Below are positions 17,241 to 25,514 of a stretch of 64,000 bases of DNA, in pieces. Each line of letters opens with the position of its first letter. The first letter of the stretch is position 1. The notes beneath the pieces were generated by a model that was not told the DNA's origin, did no database searches, and worked only from the letters and a program-made list of their open reading frames with translations. The translations under genes and the position numbers were made by a program. Origin of the DNA: Azorhizobium caulinodans ORS 571 (GTDB taxonomy: Bacteria > Pseudomonadota > Alphaproteobacteria > Rhizobiales > Xanthobacteraceae); the NCBI RefSeq assembly GCF_000010525.1, contig NC_009937.1, forward strand, positions 2,671,501-2,735,500. Direction: 5' to 3'.

Positions 17241-17828
17241 ATGATGCGTCGAAGCCTTGCCGCCGCAGCCGTGCTGGCTGTCTCCCTCGGGTCGGCGGTC
17301 GCCGCCCCTTACCAGTCCCCCCAGCCCACCGATTTCTTCGGCTTCGCCGCTCTGTTCAGCGGCGCGGGCAATGTGGCGGGCACCTCGCCCTTTCCCCGGC
17401 ATCTGGTAGCCTTCGATGCCAAATACCAGCCGGGCAGCATCGTGGTGAACACCGCCCAGCGGCGCCTCTATTTCGTCACCGCCCCCGGTCAGGCCATGGA
17501 ATATGGCGTGGGCGTCGGTCGCGACGGCTTTCAGTGGTCGGGCGTGAAGACGGTGAGCGCGAAGAAGGAATGGCCCTCCTGGACGCCGCCGGAGCAGATG
17601 CTGAAGCGTCGCCCCGACCTGCCACGCTATATGCCCGGCGGCATCGAAAATCCGCTGGGCGCGCGGGCCATGTATCTGGGGTCGAGCCTCTACCGCATCC
17701 ACGGCTCGAACGAGCCGGAGACCATCGGGCAGGCCGTGTCGTCCGGCTGCATCCGCATGACCAATGATGACGTCATCGACCTCTATAATCGCGTGAAGGT
17801 CGGCGCGACGGTCTATGTGATGCGCTGA
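17241..17828 (+). CDS. L,D-transpeptidase (YkuD/ErfK family)
   Basis: 195 residues with a signal peptide (about 1-21, ending VAA). The YkuD domain spans roughly 60-195 and carries the catalytic pair H154 (YRIHGSN) and C170 (SSGCIRM). Such enzymes make 3-3 peptidoglycan cross-links or attach proteins to peptidoglycan in the periplasm. GTGGAGTGA precedes the ATG at 17241; a longer frame upstream crosses unlike sequence just after the tRNA. The protein is short, with no LysM or other binding domain, a form that is multi-copy in Hyphomicrobiales. Confidence 0.92.
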   Translation: MMRRSLAAAAVLAVSLGSAVAAPYQSPQPTDFFGFAALFSGAGNVAGTSPFPRHLVAFDAKYQPGSIVVNTAQRRLYFVTAPGQAMEYGVGVGRDGFQWSGVKTVSAKKEWPSWTPPEQMLKRRPDLPRYMPGGIENPLGARAMYLGSSLYRIHGSNEPETIGQAVSSGCIRMTNDDVIDLYNRVKVGATVYVMR

Positions 17829-17862
17829 GGGGCTTTCAGGCGCCGCGCGTCCGCCACGCCTG

Positions 17863-17897
17863 CCGTAGTTGGTCGGGCTTGTCCCTGCCAACTACGG
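17863..17897. repeat. Inverted repeat after the L,D-transpeptidase gene
   Basis: CCGTAGTTGG (17863-17872) faces CCAACTACGG (17888-17897), ten perfect base pairs around a 15-base loop. It lies between convergent genes, 35 bases past the L,D-transpeptidase stop. There is no T-tract, so it could be a weak or Rho-assisted terminator or an mRNA-stabilising hairpin. Confidence 0.5.
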
Positions 17898-17941
17898 GCG
17901 CCGCTTCGAACGGTAGCGGTCTGGCGAGCCGATCGGCGTGG

Positions 17942-17964
17942 ATGCCCGGGTCGAGCCCGGGCAT
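17942..17964. repeat. REP-like palindrome ATGCCCGGG/CCCGGGCAT
   Basis: Nine perfect base pairs surround TCGAG. On the minus strand it begins GTCATGCCCGGG, like the palindrome at 1951. It lies between two convergent genes, where bacterial REP elements typically occur and can act as transcription or mRNA-decay barriers. Confidence 0.55.
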
Positions 17965-18008
17965 GACGTCTGTTCTGCCGCGGATAACGCCTCCGGCAGC
18001 GACCATCC

Positions 18009-19052
18009 TCACTTGATGGTTTCGGCGGCCTTCTTCACGAACCTGCCATCGAAGGTCTTCGGCAGGTCGATGGTGGCGCTCTTCAGCTCCGGATCGAACT
18101 CCACCAGCATGTTGAGCGCATTCTTCATGCCGCTCTCGGGGATGACGCCGGTCTGCGAATAGGTGGGCTTGGAGGCCTTCACCGCCGCCACATAGAGCGC
18201 CCGTTCACCCAGCAGATATTCCGGCGGCACGACGTTCGCCACATCGTCCGGGCTCGCCTTCTCCAGCCACTTGAGGGCCTTGTAGAAGGCGTTCGTGAGC
18301 TTCTGGGTGGTCACCGGGTTGGCTTCGACGAAATCGCGCTTGAGATAGAGCACGGCGGCCGGATTGGTTCCGCCGAAGATCTTCTGGTTGCCCTCCTCCG
18401 TGCGGGTGTCCGCGAGGACCGTCACGTCGCCGTCGCTCTCCAGCTTGGTGATAACGGGATCGAGATTGGCCATGGCATCGATCTCGCCGCGCTTCATCTG
18501 GGCGACAGCGGAAGCCCCGCCGCCGACGCCGATATAGGAGACGTCGCTGGGCTTGAGGCCGTTCTTGGCGAGCAGGAAATCGACGAAGAAATTGGTGGAG
18601 GAGCCCGGCGCTGTGACGCCGATCTTGGCGCCCTTCAGGTCGGCGATGGTCTTCAGCTTCGCCGCCTTGTCCTTCTGGACCACCAGCACGATGCCCGGAT
18701 AGCGGCCGAGCTCGATCACCGAGACGATGTCCTGCCCCTTGGCCTGCATGCGGATGGTGTGCTCATAGGCGCCGGTCACGGCATCGATGGAGCCGCCGAT
18801 GAGCGCCTGGAGCGACTTCGCGCCGCCGCCGAAGTCGTTGATGGTGACATCGAGCCCCTCCTCCTTGAAGAAGCCCTTCTGCTCGGCGATCGTCAGCGGC
18901 AGATAATAGAGCAGCGGCTTGCCGCCCACCCCGAGGGTGAGGCTCGGCTTCTCCGCCTTTTGCGCCGCCGCCGGCGTGGCCGCGAGACCGAACAGGGCTG
19001 CCGCCGTCGAAACGGCGAGCAGCGTGCGCCGTGTCAGGGTGATGCTGGACAT
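18009..19052 (-). CDS. ABC transporter substrate-binding protein (SsuA/NMT1 class)
   Basis: 347 residues. The signal peptide MSSITLTRRTLLAVSTAAAL has a twin-arginine-like TRRTLL and a cleavage region near AAAQ. The mature domain contains LTIAEQKGFFKEEGLDVTINDFGGG and LKGAKIGVTAPGSSTNFFVDF, typical of SsuA/TauA-type proteins. GAGAGGAAACCC just before the ATG at 19052 decides the start. It is the last gene of an ATPase-permease-binding protein operon. Sulfonates, nitrate and pyrimidine precursors are all possible ligands; none can be chosen. Confidence 0.9.
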   Translation of the reverse strand: MSSITLTRRTLLAVSTAAALFGLAATPAAAQKAEKPSLTLGVGGKPLLYYLPLTIAEQKGFFKEEGLDVTINDFGGGAKSLQALIGGSIDAVTGAYEHTIRMQAKGQDIVSVIELGRYPGIVLVVQKDKAAKLKTIADLKGAKIGVTAPGSSTNFFVDFLLAKNGLKPSDVSYIGVGGGASAVAQMKRGEIDAMANLDPVITKLESDGDVTVLADTRTEEGNQKIFGGTNPAAVLYLKRDFVEANPVTTQKLTNAFYKALKWLEKASPDDVANVVPPEYLLGERALYVAAVKASKPTYSQTGVIPESGMKNALNMLVEFDPELKSATIDLPKTFDGRFVKKAAETIK

Positions 19053-19087
19053 GGGTTTCCTCTCCATGGGGCGTCTTGTTGGGTGAT

Positions 19088-19912
19088 TTATCGTTGCTGG
19101 CTGGCGGGTGCCGGCCGCCAGACCGTGAGCCTGTTCTCGATCACCGTGACCACGGCATCGATGAGGATGACGAAGACGGCGAGCACGAACATCCCGGAAA
19201 ACACGCCCGTCACGTCGAACACGCCCTCCGCCTGATGGATGCGATAGCCGAGGCCGGCGGCCGAGCCGAGATATTCGCCAACCACCGCCCCCACCAGCGC
19301 GAAGCCGACGGAGGTGTGAAGCGAGGAGAACATCCAGGTGAGCGCCGAGGGCCAATAGACGTGTCGCAGCAACTGGCGCTCGCTCATGCCGAGCATGCGG
19401 GCGTTGGCGAGCACGGTGGGGCTCACCTCCTTCACGCCCTGATAGACGTTGAAGAAGACGATGAAGAACACGAGGCTGACGCCCAGCGCCACCTTCGACC
19501 AGATGCCGAGCCCGAGCCAGAGCGCGAAGATGGGCGCCAGCACCACGCGCGGCAGGGCATTCGCCATCTTCACGTAAGGGTCGAACACCGCCGCCACGAT
19601 CTGCCGGCGGGCGAACCAGAAGCCCACCAGAATGCCGCCGAGGGCCCCAATCGCGAACGCGAGCGCCGTCTCCAGCGCCGTGATGCCGAGGTGATACCAG
19701 ATGACGCCCGTGGCAAAGTCCTGCCAGGTGCGCTGGAACACGGCGATCGGGGTGGAAAAGAAGAAGGGATCGAGCGGATAGAAGGCCTTGGCGGTGAGGA
19801 CACCGGCCGGGATCTTGATGGTCGAGCCGAAATGCCAGAGCGCGATGAGGACGATAGCGACGAGAACCTGCAAGGCCAGCAGCAGGGGCCGGGACATGGC
19901 ACCCCGCATCAC
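19088..19912 (-). CDS. ABC transporter permease (SsuC/TauC class)
   Basis: 274 residues with about six membrane helices. The EAA loop VLANARMLGMSERQLLRHVYWPSAL contacts the ATPase. Its ATG overlaps the ATPase stop by four bases (ATGA), giving coupled translation, and it ends 35 bases before the binding protein start. It forms the inner-membrane channel of the second NMT1-class importer in the window. It differs clearly from the one at 6555-7364, so it is not a recent tandem copy. Confidence 0.92.
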   Translation of the reverse strand: MMRGAMSRPLLLALQVLVAIVLIALWHFGSTIKIPAGVLTAKAFYPLDPFFFSTPIAVFQRTWQDFATGVIWYHLGITALETALAFAIGALGGILVGFWFARRQIVAAVFDPYVKMANALPRVVLAPIFALWLGLGIWSKVALGVSLVFFIVFFNVYQGVKEVSPTVLANARMLGMSERQLLRHVYWPSALTWMFSSLHTSVGFALVGAVVGEYLGSAAGLGYRIHQAEGVFDVTGVFSGMFVLAVFVILIDAVVTVIENRLTVWRPAPASQQR

Positions 19913-20769
19913 GCCACCTCTTCCGTCTGCCGATACCCCTTCACCACTTCCTCCCTCAGCGCGCCCCAGATTTCCCGGTGCAAGGCATGGAATTCCGGCA
20001 GCAGCCGGACCTCGGCGATGTCACGCGGCCTGGCAAGGCCGATCCGCCATTCCCCGATGATGCGCGAGGCCGGGCCCGCGCTCATGATGACCACCCGGTC
20101 GGCGAGCGCGATGGCCTCATCGAGATCGTGAGTCACGAACAGCACCGCCTTGCGGTCCTGTGTCCAGAGATCCAGCAGCAGATTGCCCATGATCTGGCGC
20201 GTCTGCGCGTCGAGCGGGCCGAACGGCTCGTCCATGAGCAGAATCTTGGGATCGCGGATCAGCACCTGCGCGAGGCCGACGCGCTTCCGCTGGCCGCCGG
20301 AGAGCATGTGGGGATAGCGGTCGGCGAAGGCGCCGAGGCCCACCCGCTTCAGCCACGCGGCCGCACGCTCGCGCGCCTGCGCGGTCGGCACGCCCGCGAC
20401 GTCCAGCCCGATGGCGACGTTATCGATGACCGTCTTCCAGGGAAACAGCGCCTCGGCCTGGAAGAGATAGCCCGCGCTGCGGTTGAGCCCCTTCAGGGGC
20501 GCGCCGAAAATGGAAACCGACCCGACGCTCGGCACGAGCAGGCCGGCGGTGGCATTGAGCAGGGTGGACTTGCCACAGCCCGTGGGGCCCACGATGGCGA
20601 CGAACTCGCCATCGGCCACCGTAAGGCTCGCCCCCTCGACGGCGATGAACTCCGCGCCGCGCGGACCGCTTGCGGGAAAGGAAATCCGGACGCCGTCCAG
20701 TTGCGCAGCAGGTGCTGCGCCCGCCGCCGCCTGAAGCGCGCCGGGGGCGGCCGTGTTGAGCCCCGTCAT
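19909..20769 (-). CDS. ABC transporter ATP-binding protein (SsuB/TauB/NrtD class)
   Basis: 286 residues. Walker A GPTGCGKST is at 61-69, the signature LSGGQ at 156-160, Walker B ILLMDEP at 176-182 and the switch His in VTHDLDEA. An Ala-rich N-terminal extension of about 20 residues precedes the domain. GGAGGAAAC immediately before the ATG at 20769 fixes the start. It is the first gene of the second importer operon, divergent from a small unknown gene at 20935. No enzyme gene is attached to this transporter. Confidence 0.93.
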   Translation of the reverse strand: MTGLNTAAPGALQAAAGAAPAAQLDGVRISFPASGPRGAEFIAVEGASLTVADGEFVAIVGPTGCGKSTLLNATAGLLVPSVGSVSIFGAPLKGLNRSAGYLFQAEALFPWKTVIDNVAIGLDVAGVPTAQARERAAAWLKRVGLGAFADRYPHMLSGGQRKRVGLAQVLIRDPKILLMDEPFGPLDAQTRQIMGNLLLDLWTQDRKAVLFVTHDLDEAIALADRVVIMSAGPASRIIGEWRIGLARPRDIAEVRLLPEFHALHREIWGALREEVVKGYRQTEEVA

Positions 20770-20934
20770 GTTTCCTCCGGTGCCGGGGTCGAGCCCGGCT
20801 GATTGGGGCCGTGAGGTTAGCCAACCCGATTGGCGGCGCAAGCCCGGGTGCGGAAGATCGCCGGACCGGATGGGTCTTTGAAAGTTCACGGAAGCCGCCA
20901 TGACACGCATGGCGCGGCGTGCTAGCGGAGCACC

Positions 20935-21261
20935 ATGATGCGAGCCCTGCCCCTCCCCGTCCGCACGCCTCCGGGTGAAACCGGTACGGCCCCTGCGTCA
21001 TCCGCTCCGCCGGCCTTCAAGACGCGCATCGTCCTCAGCCAGGCCGCGCAGTCCCTCGTCGTCCAATCCGGCCTTTCGGTGCGGATGACCTGGTTGTCGG
21101 AGCGGGCGGATGAACTGTTCAGCACGCTGCAGCAGGGCGACCGTGTGGCCCTGTCCGATTCCGGCCGGCACGACCTCGTGGTCCTGCGGCGCCGGCTGGT
21201 GGCGGACCCGGCAGCCCCGGTGATCGAGATCCTGCTGGATCTCCCATCGAGCCGCCTCTGA
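20935..21261 (+). CDS. Hypothetical protein, 108 residues
   Basis: I do not recognise this protein. The first 27 residues are Pro/Ala-rich and probably disordered. The rest (FKTRIVLSQAAQSLVVQ, VALSDSGRHDLVVLRRRL, VIEILLDLPSS) alternates like a small beta-rich fold with no membrane helix or signal peptide. It diverges from the second ABC operon and ends 30 bases before a strong bidirectional terminator shared with infA. Codon choice and the terminator support a real gene, but conservation could not be tested. Confidence 0.55.
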   Translation: MMRALPLPVRTPPGETGTAPASSAPPAFKTRIVLSQAAQSLVVQSGLSVRMTWLSERADELFSTLQQGDRVALSDSGRHDLVVLRRRLVADPAAPVIEILLDLPSSRL

Positions 21262-21286
21262 CGTTTCCATCGGGACACCTGAACGC

Positions 21287-21315
21287 AAAAAGGCCGGGCG
21301 CAAGCCCGGCCTTTT
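21287..21315. terminator. Bidirectional intrinsic terminator between the 108-residue gene and infA
   Basis: AGGCCGGGC (21291-21299) pairs with GCCCGGCCT (21304-21312) around GCAA. AAAAA precedes and TTTT follows, so it can stop transcription from both sides: the plus-strand small gene and the minus-strand helicase-infA unit. Confidence 0.85.
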
Positions 21316-21344
21316 GCATCTGACGTCTGGCGCCGCGGCCGCAA

Positions 21345-21620
21345 TCAGCGGCGGCGGAAATTCTGCTGGCGCCGGGCGCCGGGCGGCGGCGCGTTGCCTT
21401 CCGCCTTGTGGCGGAAATTGATCCGGCCGCGATCGAGATCGTAGGGGGACATTTCCACCACGACGCGGTCGCCTTCGATGGTGCGGATGCGGTTCTTCTT
21501 CATCTTGCCGGCCGCATAGGCCAGGATCTGATGATCATTGTCGAGCCGCACGCGGAAGTTCCCGTCGGGCAGGACTTCCGTCACCGTTCCTTCGAACTCC
21601 AGCAGTTCCTCTTTCGCCAT
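21345..21620 (-). CDS. infA: Translation initiation factor IF-1 with C-terminal extension
   Basis: 91 residues; the IF-1 OB fold covers 1-72 ([20 protein letters not shown] through [15 protein letters not shown]). An added basic tail follows, with [14 protein letters not shown]. Typical IF-1 has about 72 residues, and the longer form is frequent in Alphaproteobacteria. IF-1 occupies the ribosomal A site during initiation. The gene starts 26 bases after the DEAD-box helicase stop and ends in the shared terminator at 21287. This helicase-plus-IF-1 pairing suggests a cold-responsive or RNA-unfolding role; a second, main infA may lie elsewhere. Confidence 0.93.
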   Translation of the reverse strand: MAKEELLEFEGTVTEVLPDGNFRVRLDNDHQILAYAAGKMKKNRIRTIEGDRVVVEMSPYDLDRGRINFRHKAEGNAPPPGARRQQNFRRR

Positions 21621-21646
21621 ATAGTCTTCTCCAGCTTCCCCGAATT

Positions 21647-23269
21647 TCAGCGGACCGGACGACGTGCCGGACCGGTCTTGTCGCTGCGGGCAGGCGCCCG
21701 CATGAAACCAATGGCTCCGATCTCGGAGCTCTGAGCGCGCTGACCGCCCTGCGCCCGGCCGCCACGCTCGCTGCGCGGCTGCTCGGCGCGGCCACCATGG
21801 GCCGGACGGGCGTCGGCCTTGCGGCCCTCACCATGAGGCCCGGCCGCCGAACGCTGACGCGCTCCCGCCGGACGCTCGGAATGCACGCGCTCGGCGCCAT
21901 GACGCTCAGCACCATTGCGCTCGGCACCGTTGCGCTCCGCGCCGGTGCGCTCGCCACGCGGACGTTCACCGCGCGGGCGATCGCCCTGGACGCGCTCACC
22001 CTGCGGGCGCTCGGCCCGCGGCGGACGCGCTTCCTTGCGTTCGCCACGCGGCTCGCGCCGCTCCTGACGTTCGCCCCGGGGCTGGGCATTCGCCCGCGGA
22101 CGATCCTCGCCCACCGCGTCCGCAGCCTCCGCCGGGCGTGCTTCGCCCCGGCGGTCGGTGGTCGGAAGCGTCATGCGGATGAGCTTCTCGATGGACCGCA
22201 GGTAGGCGCGCTCCTCGCCGTCACAGAACGAGATGGCGATGCCTTCGCGCCCCGCGCGGGCCGTGCGGCCGATGCGGTGAACGTAGGATTCGGGAACGTT
22301 CGGCAGGTCGTAATTTATCACATGGCTCACGCCGGTGACATCAATGCCGCGTGCGGCGATGTCGGTGGCCACCAGGGTGCGCAGCGAACCTTCGCGGAAG
22401 GCCGCGAGCACACGGTCGCGCTGGTTCTGGGACTTGTTGCCGTGGATGGCCTCGGCCTTGTGGCCGGCGCGGGCGAGCACCTGCACCACCTTGTCCGCGC
22501 CATGCTTGGTGCGGGTGAAGACGAGGGCGCGGTCGACCTCCTCGGTGCTGAGCACCTCGGCGAGCATCTTCGCCTTGGCGGGCTTCTCCACGAAGATGAC
22601 CCGCTGGTCCACGCGGTCGGCCGTCTTGGCGACCGGCGTCACAGCAACCGTGACCGGATTGCGGAGCATGGAGGCCGCAAGATCGGCGATGGCCGAGGGC
22701 ATGGTGGCGGAGAAGAAGAGGCTGTGCCGCTTGTGCGGCAGGCGACGGACGATGGCCTTGATGGCATGGACGAAGCCCATGTCCAGCATCTGGTCCGCCT
22801 CGTCGAGCACGAACACCTCGACGGTGTCGAGCTTCAGGGCATTGTTCTCGACCAGGTCCATGAGGCGGCCGGGGGTGGCGACGAGCACGTCGACGCCCCG
22901 CTGGAGCGCCCGGATCTGCCGGCCCATGGGCACACCGCCGATGGCGAGCGTGGTGGAGAGGCGGATGTGGCGGCCGAACTTGTCAAGATTGTCGAGGATT
23001 TGGCCGGAGAGCTCGCGGGTGGGCGAGAGGATCAGCACCCGGCAGGAGCGGGGCTCGATGCGGCGCGGGTTGCGCGAGAGGTGGTCAAGGATGGGAAGGC
23101 CGAAGGCGGCGGTCTTGCCGGTGCCCGTCTGGGCGATGCCGATGAGATCCTTGCCAGAGAGGATGGCCGGAATGGCCTGTGCCTGAATGGGCGTGGGCGT
23201 CACGTGCTTTTCTTCGGTCAGCGCACGGACGATGGGCTCGGCAAGGCCGAGTTCAGAAAATGAGGTCAA
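21647..23269 (-). CDS. DEAD-box ATP-dependent RNA helicase (RhlE-like)
   Basis: 540 residues. The core (1-370) carries the Q motif [10 protein letters not shown], Walker A AQTGTGKT at 46-53, PTREL, DEAD at 156-159 ([15 protein letters not shown]), SAT, and [10 protein letters not shown]. From about 385 the tail is very rich in Arg, Glu and Gly with repeats such as [11 protein letters not shown] and [14 protein letters not shown], a likely disordered RNA-binding extension. It unwinds structured RNA, probably in ribosome assembly or at low temperature. It is co-transcribed with infA; the 394-base upstream region is long for a leader but no element was identified. Confidence 0.92.
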   Translation of the reverse strand: MTSFSELGLAEPIVRALTEEKHVTPTPIQAQAIPAILSGKDLIGIAQTGTGKTAAFGLPILDHLSRNPRRIEPRSCRVLILSPTRELSGQILDNLDKFGRHIRLSTTLAIGGVPMGRQIRALQRGVDVLVATPGRLMDLVENNALKLDTVEVFVLDEADQMLDMGFVHAIKAIVRRLPHKRHSLFFSATMPSAIADLAASMLRNPVTVAVTPVAKTADRVDQRVIFVEKPAKAKMLAEVLSTEEVDRALVFTRTKHGADKVVQVLARAGHKAEAIHGNKSQNQRDRVLAAFREGSLRTLVATDIAARGIDVTGVSHVINYDLPNVPESYVHRIGRTARAGREGIAISFCDGEERAYLRSIEKLIRMTLPTTDRRGEARPAEAADAVGEDRPRANAQPRGERQERREPRGERKEARPPRAERPQGERVQGDRPRGERPRGERTGAERNGAERNGAERHGAERVHSERPAGARQRSAAGPHGEGRKADARPAHGGRAEQPRSERGGRAQGGQRAQSSEIGAIGFMRAPARSDKTGPARRPVR

Positions 23270-23663
23270 GCTCTGTCTTTCATGGGCGAGAGCCGCGCGC
23301 CTGTCGTGTTGAGGCGCAGCGCAATCGCGAGGGCGTTTGACACCCCGCGTGGCCTGGGCTGTCGCAATCGATCATACGGTAGTCGGGCCGAAGCCGTTCG
23401 GGTGCGGCGAGCAAAGCTCTGCCTAACAACCCTTGAGCGGTTTCCGCTACGCGGCCCGAGCGCGACCGTAGATGACGCTTCATCAGTCATCCTGATCGCT
23501 ACGGCTGGCATATGGCTCAGATCCGTGGAGATTTCAAGGCACGCCCGCGCTTATTCGCGCCGGAATGGCGCTTTCCCCCGCCGGCGGACGCAAATTCCCG
23601 TCAGACCGGAGCCTTGCCTTGCAATCGCCGACAATGCCCTCGATCTAGTTCCGCGGAGGACCG
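23270..23663. other. 394-bp divergent intergenic region (helicase / DedA)
   Basis: No gene is supported. A plus-strand TTGACA sits at 23337-23342 but has no convincing -10 at 16-18 bases. Part of this region may be a long 5' leader of the helicase mRNA, as in cold-regulated genes, but no conserved cold-box was recognised. Confidence 0.45.
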
Positions 23664-24188
23664 ATGATCGACTTCAGCTCTTTCGTTGCCGATACACTGG
23701 CCCTGGTTGAACAGCACAAGCAATGGGCAGTGCCTATCGTCTTTGCACTCGCTTTCGGGGAATCCCTGGCTGTTCTTTCGATCTTCATTCCCGCGACGGT
23801 GCTTCTGCTGGGCATCGGCGCGCTGATCGAGGCATCCAATCTCGCCTTCTGGCCCATCTGGGTCGCCGCCGCCGCGGGCGCAATGCTGGGCGACAGCGTG
23901 TCCTATGCACTCGGCTACTATTTCAAGGACGGGGCGAAGACCGTGTGGCCGCTCTCCCGCCGGCCGGAGATGGTCGCGCAGGGCGAAGCCTTCTTCGCCC
24001 GGTTCGGGGTCTGGAGCATCGCGGTGGGCCGCTTCTTCGGCCCGGCCCGTGCCGTGGTGCCGCTCATCGCCGGCATCCTGGCCATGCGGCAGATCCCTTT
24101 CCAAGTGGCCAATGTGGCGAGTGCCCTCCTCTGGGCTTTCGTGATGCTCGCACCGGGCGGGGCCGCGCTCAAGCTCATCGGCTACTGA
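23664..24188 (+). CDS. DedA family membrane protein
   Basis: 174 residues with four or five hydrophobic segments. The DedA/SNARE-associated core shows GIGALIEASN, GAMLGDSVSYALGYYFKDG (glycine plus Asp/Glu pair) and FGVWSIAVGRFFGPARAVVPLIAGIL, containing the conserved Arg residues essential for DedA transporters. The family includes lipid-carrier flippases for undecaprenyl phosphate. It is slightly shorter than E. coli members (about 220) because the C-terminal helix is reduced. The start has GCGGAGGACC upstream. It is followed 57 bases later by a small secreted-protein gene. Confidence 0.88.
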   Translation: MIDFSSFVADTLALVEQHKQWAVPIVFALAFGESLAVLSIFIPATVLLLGIGALIEASNLAFWPIWVAAAAGAMLGDSVSYALGYYFKDGAKTVWPLSRRPEMVAQGEAFFARFGVWSIAVGRFFGPARAVVPLIAGILAMRQIPFQVANVASALLWAFVMLAPGGAALKLIGY

Positions 24189-24244
24189 CCGGAACAGGGC
24201 AGGCGGCGGCCGGGTTTGCCTTCCGACAACAGGAAGGAACGGCA

Positions 24245-24541
24245 ATGACCTGGCATATCCCCCTCGCCGTCTCGCTGGCCCTCGCCGGCAGCCTGGCACT
24301 TGGCGCCGCCCCCGCCGCCCATGCACAGGCGGGCAACGATCCCCGCCCGCCGACCGCGCCCGGCCCAACCCTGCCCGCGCCCCAGCCGGGCGACACGCTC
24401 TCCGACCAGCTTCGCCGCAACGACGGCGTCATTCCCCCGCCGCGCAGTGTCGATCCGGACATGCACAAGCCTGCGCCAGACACCGGGACCATGCCCGTGA
24501 TCCCGCCACCGGACGGAAACGGCAGCGTGCAGCCAAAATAG
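24245..24541 (+). CDS. Small proline-rich secreted protein, unknown
   Basis: 98 residues. A signal peptide ends at AAHAQA (about 24-29). The mature 70 residues are low complexity, over a quarter proline (PRPPTAPGPTLPAPQPG, DGVIPPPRSVDPD, MPVIPPPDG), without cysteine. Such a chain would be extended in the periplasm; no domain was recognised. AAGGAACGGC precedes the ATG. It probably shares the DedA transcript and lies upstream of the modABC control region. Confidence 0.6.
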   Translation: MTWHIPLAVSLALAGSLALGAAPAAHAQAGNDPRPPTAPGPTLPAPQPGDTLSDQLRRNDGVIPPPRSVDPDMHKPAPDTGTMPVIPPPDGNGSVQPK

Positions 24542-24563
24542 GCATCCACAAGGTGCCCCTCTT

Positions 24564-24594
24564 TTGACGTGGCCTTCGGAAGGGAAGCTATATA
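24564..24594 (+). promoter_or_regulatory. Candidate modA promoter
   Basis: TTGACG (24564-24569) resembles a -35 box, and TATATA (24589-24594) could be the -10, although the 19-base spacer is long. The -10 overlaps the left arm of the ModE-type palindrome, so a bound repressor would block the polymerase. Confidence 0.4.
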
Positions 24595-24612
24595 TGAGGA
24601 GATATAACTTCC
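24583..24612. promoter_or_regulatory. ModE-type Mo-box operator upstream of modA
   Basis: GGAAGCTATAT (24583-24593) and ATATAACTTCC (24602-24612) form an 11-bp inverted repeat with one mismatch around an 8-base spacer. The TATATA-N6-GATATA heart matches the layout known for ModE boxes. It lies 16 bases before the modA ATG, just upstream of the ribosome binding site. Molybdate-loaded ModE would repress modABC when molybdenum is plentiful. A ModE-like gene is at the end of the same locus. Confidence 0.8.
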
Positions 24613-24627
24613 TTTCCGGAGGCGGAC

Positions 24628-25440
24628 ATGTCTCTTGTTTCCTTTGCCGTTCAACGCCTTGCCACCAGCCGTTTCGCGCGCCGCACCTTTCTGTCCCTCG
24701 CCCTGTCCGCACTCGCTCTTTCGGCGCCTGCCGCCCACGCGCAGGAGGCCGTCACGGTTTTCGCCGCGGCCAGTATGACGAATGCGCTTCAGGACATCGC
24801 CAAGGCCTATACGGCGAAGACCGGCGTGCCGGTGCGCTTCTCGTTTGCCGCTTCCTCCGAACTGGCCAAGCAGGTCGAGGCCGGCGCACCGGCCAACATC
24901 TTCATCTCCGCCGACAATCGCTGGATGGACTATCTGGAGCAGCGCAACCTCATCGTGAAGGACACGCGCGTTCCGGCGCTGGGCAACACGCTGGTGGTGG
25001 TCGTCCCCGCCAGCAAGCCGACGCAGATCACCATCAGCCCCGCCTTCGACTTCGCGGCCCTGCTCGGCAAGGACGGGAAGCTGGTGACGGGCAATGTGGA
25101 TAGCGTGCCGGTCGGCGTCTATGCCAAGGCGGCGCTGACCAAGCTCGGCCTGTGGGACAAGGTGAAGGCCCAGATCGCGGGCGCCGACAGCGTGCGCGCC
25201 GCCCTCGCCTTCGTTGAGCGCGGCGAGGCCCCGGCGGGCATCGTCTATGGCACGGATGCGGCCATCGCGAAGAATGTCGTCATCGCGGGTACGTTCCCGT
25301 CCGATAGCCACGAGCCCATCACCTATCCCTTTGCACTGGTGAAGGATCACGACACGGCCGCCGCCAAGGCCTTCTATGCGGAACTGCTGAGCCCCGAGGC
25401 GAAGGCGGTCTATGCCAAATACGGTTTCACGGTGAAGTAG
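24628..25440 (+). CDS. modA: Molybdate ABC transporter substrate-binding protein
   Basis: 270 residues with a signal peptide (to about AHAQE, 36-38). The mature protein begins VTVFAAASMTNALQDIAKAY, the ModA signature, followed by VRFSFAASSELAKQVEAGAPANIFISAD; the FAASS and ASM serines form the oxyanion pocket. It binds molybdate (and tungstate) in the periplasm. CCGGAGGCGGAC provides the ribosome binding site. It is first in modABC, directly behind the Mo-box. Confidence 0.95.
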   Translation: MSLVSFAVQRLATSRFARRTFLSLALSALALSAPAAHAQEAVTVFAAASMTNALQDIAKAYTAKTGVPVRFSFAASSELAKQVEAGAPANIFISADNRWMDYLEQRNLIVKDTRVPALGNTLVVVVPASKPTQITISPAFDFAALLGKDGKLVTGNVDSVPVGVYAKAALTKLGLWDKVKAQIAGADSVRAALAFVERGEAPAGIVYGTDAAIAKNVVIAGTFPSDSHEPITYPFALVKDHDTAAAKAFYAELLSPEAKAVYAKYGFTVK

Positions 25441-25514
25441 GCGCTTCCCCCTTCGCAGCGCAATGCGCGGGGGCGTAAGCTTTCCTTGCCCCCGCCGATC
25501 CTCAAGGACCCGCC

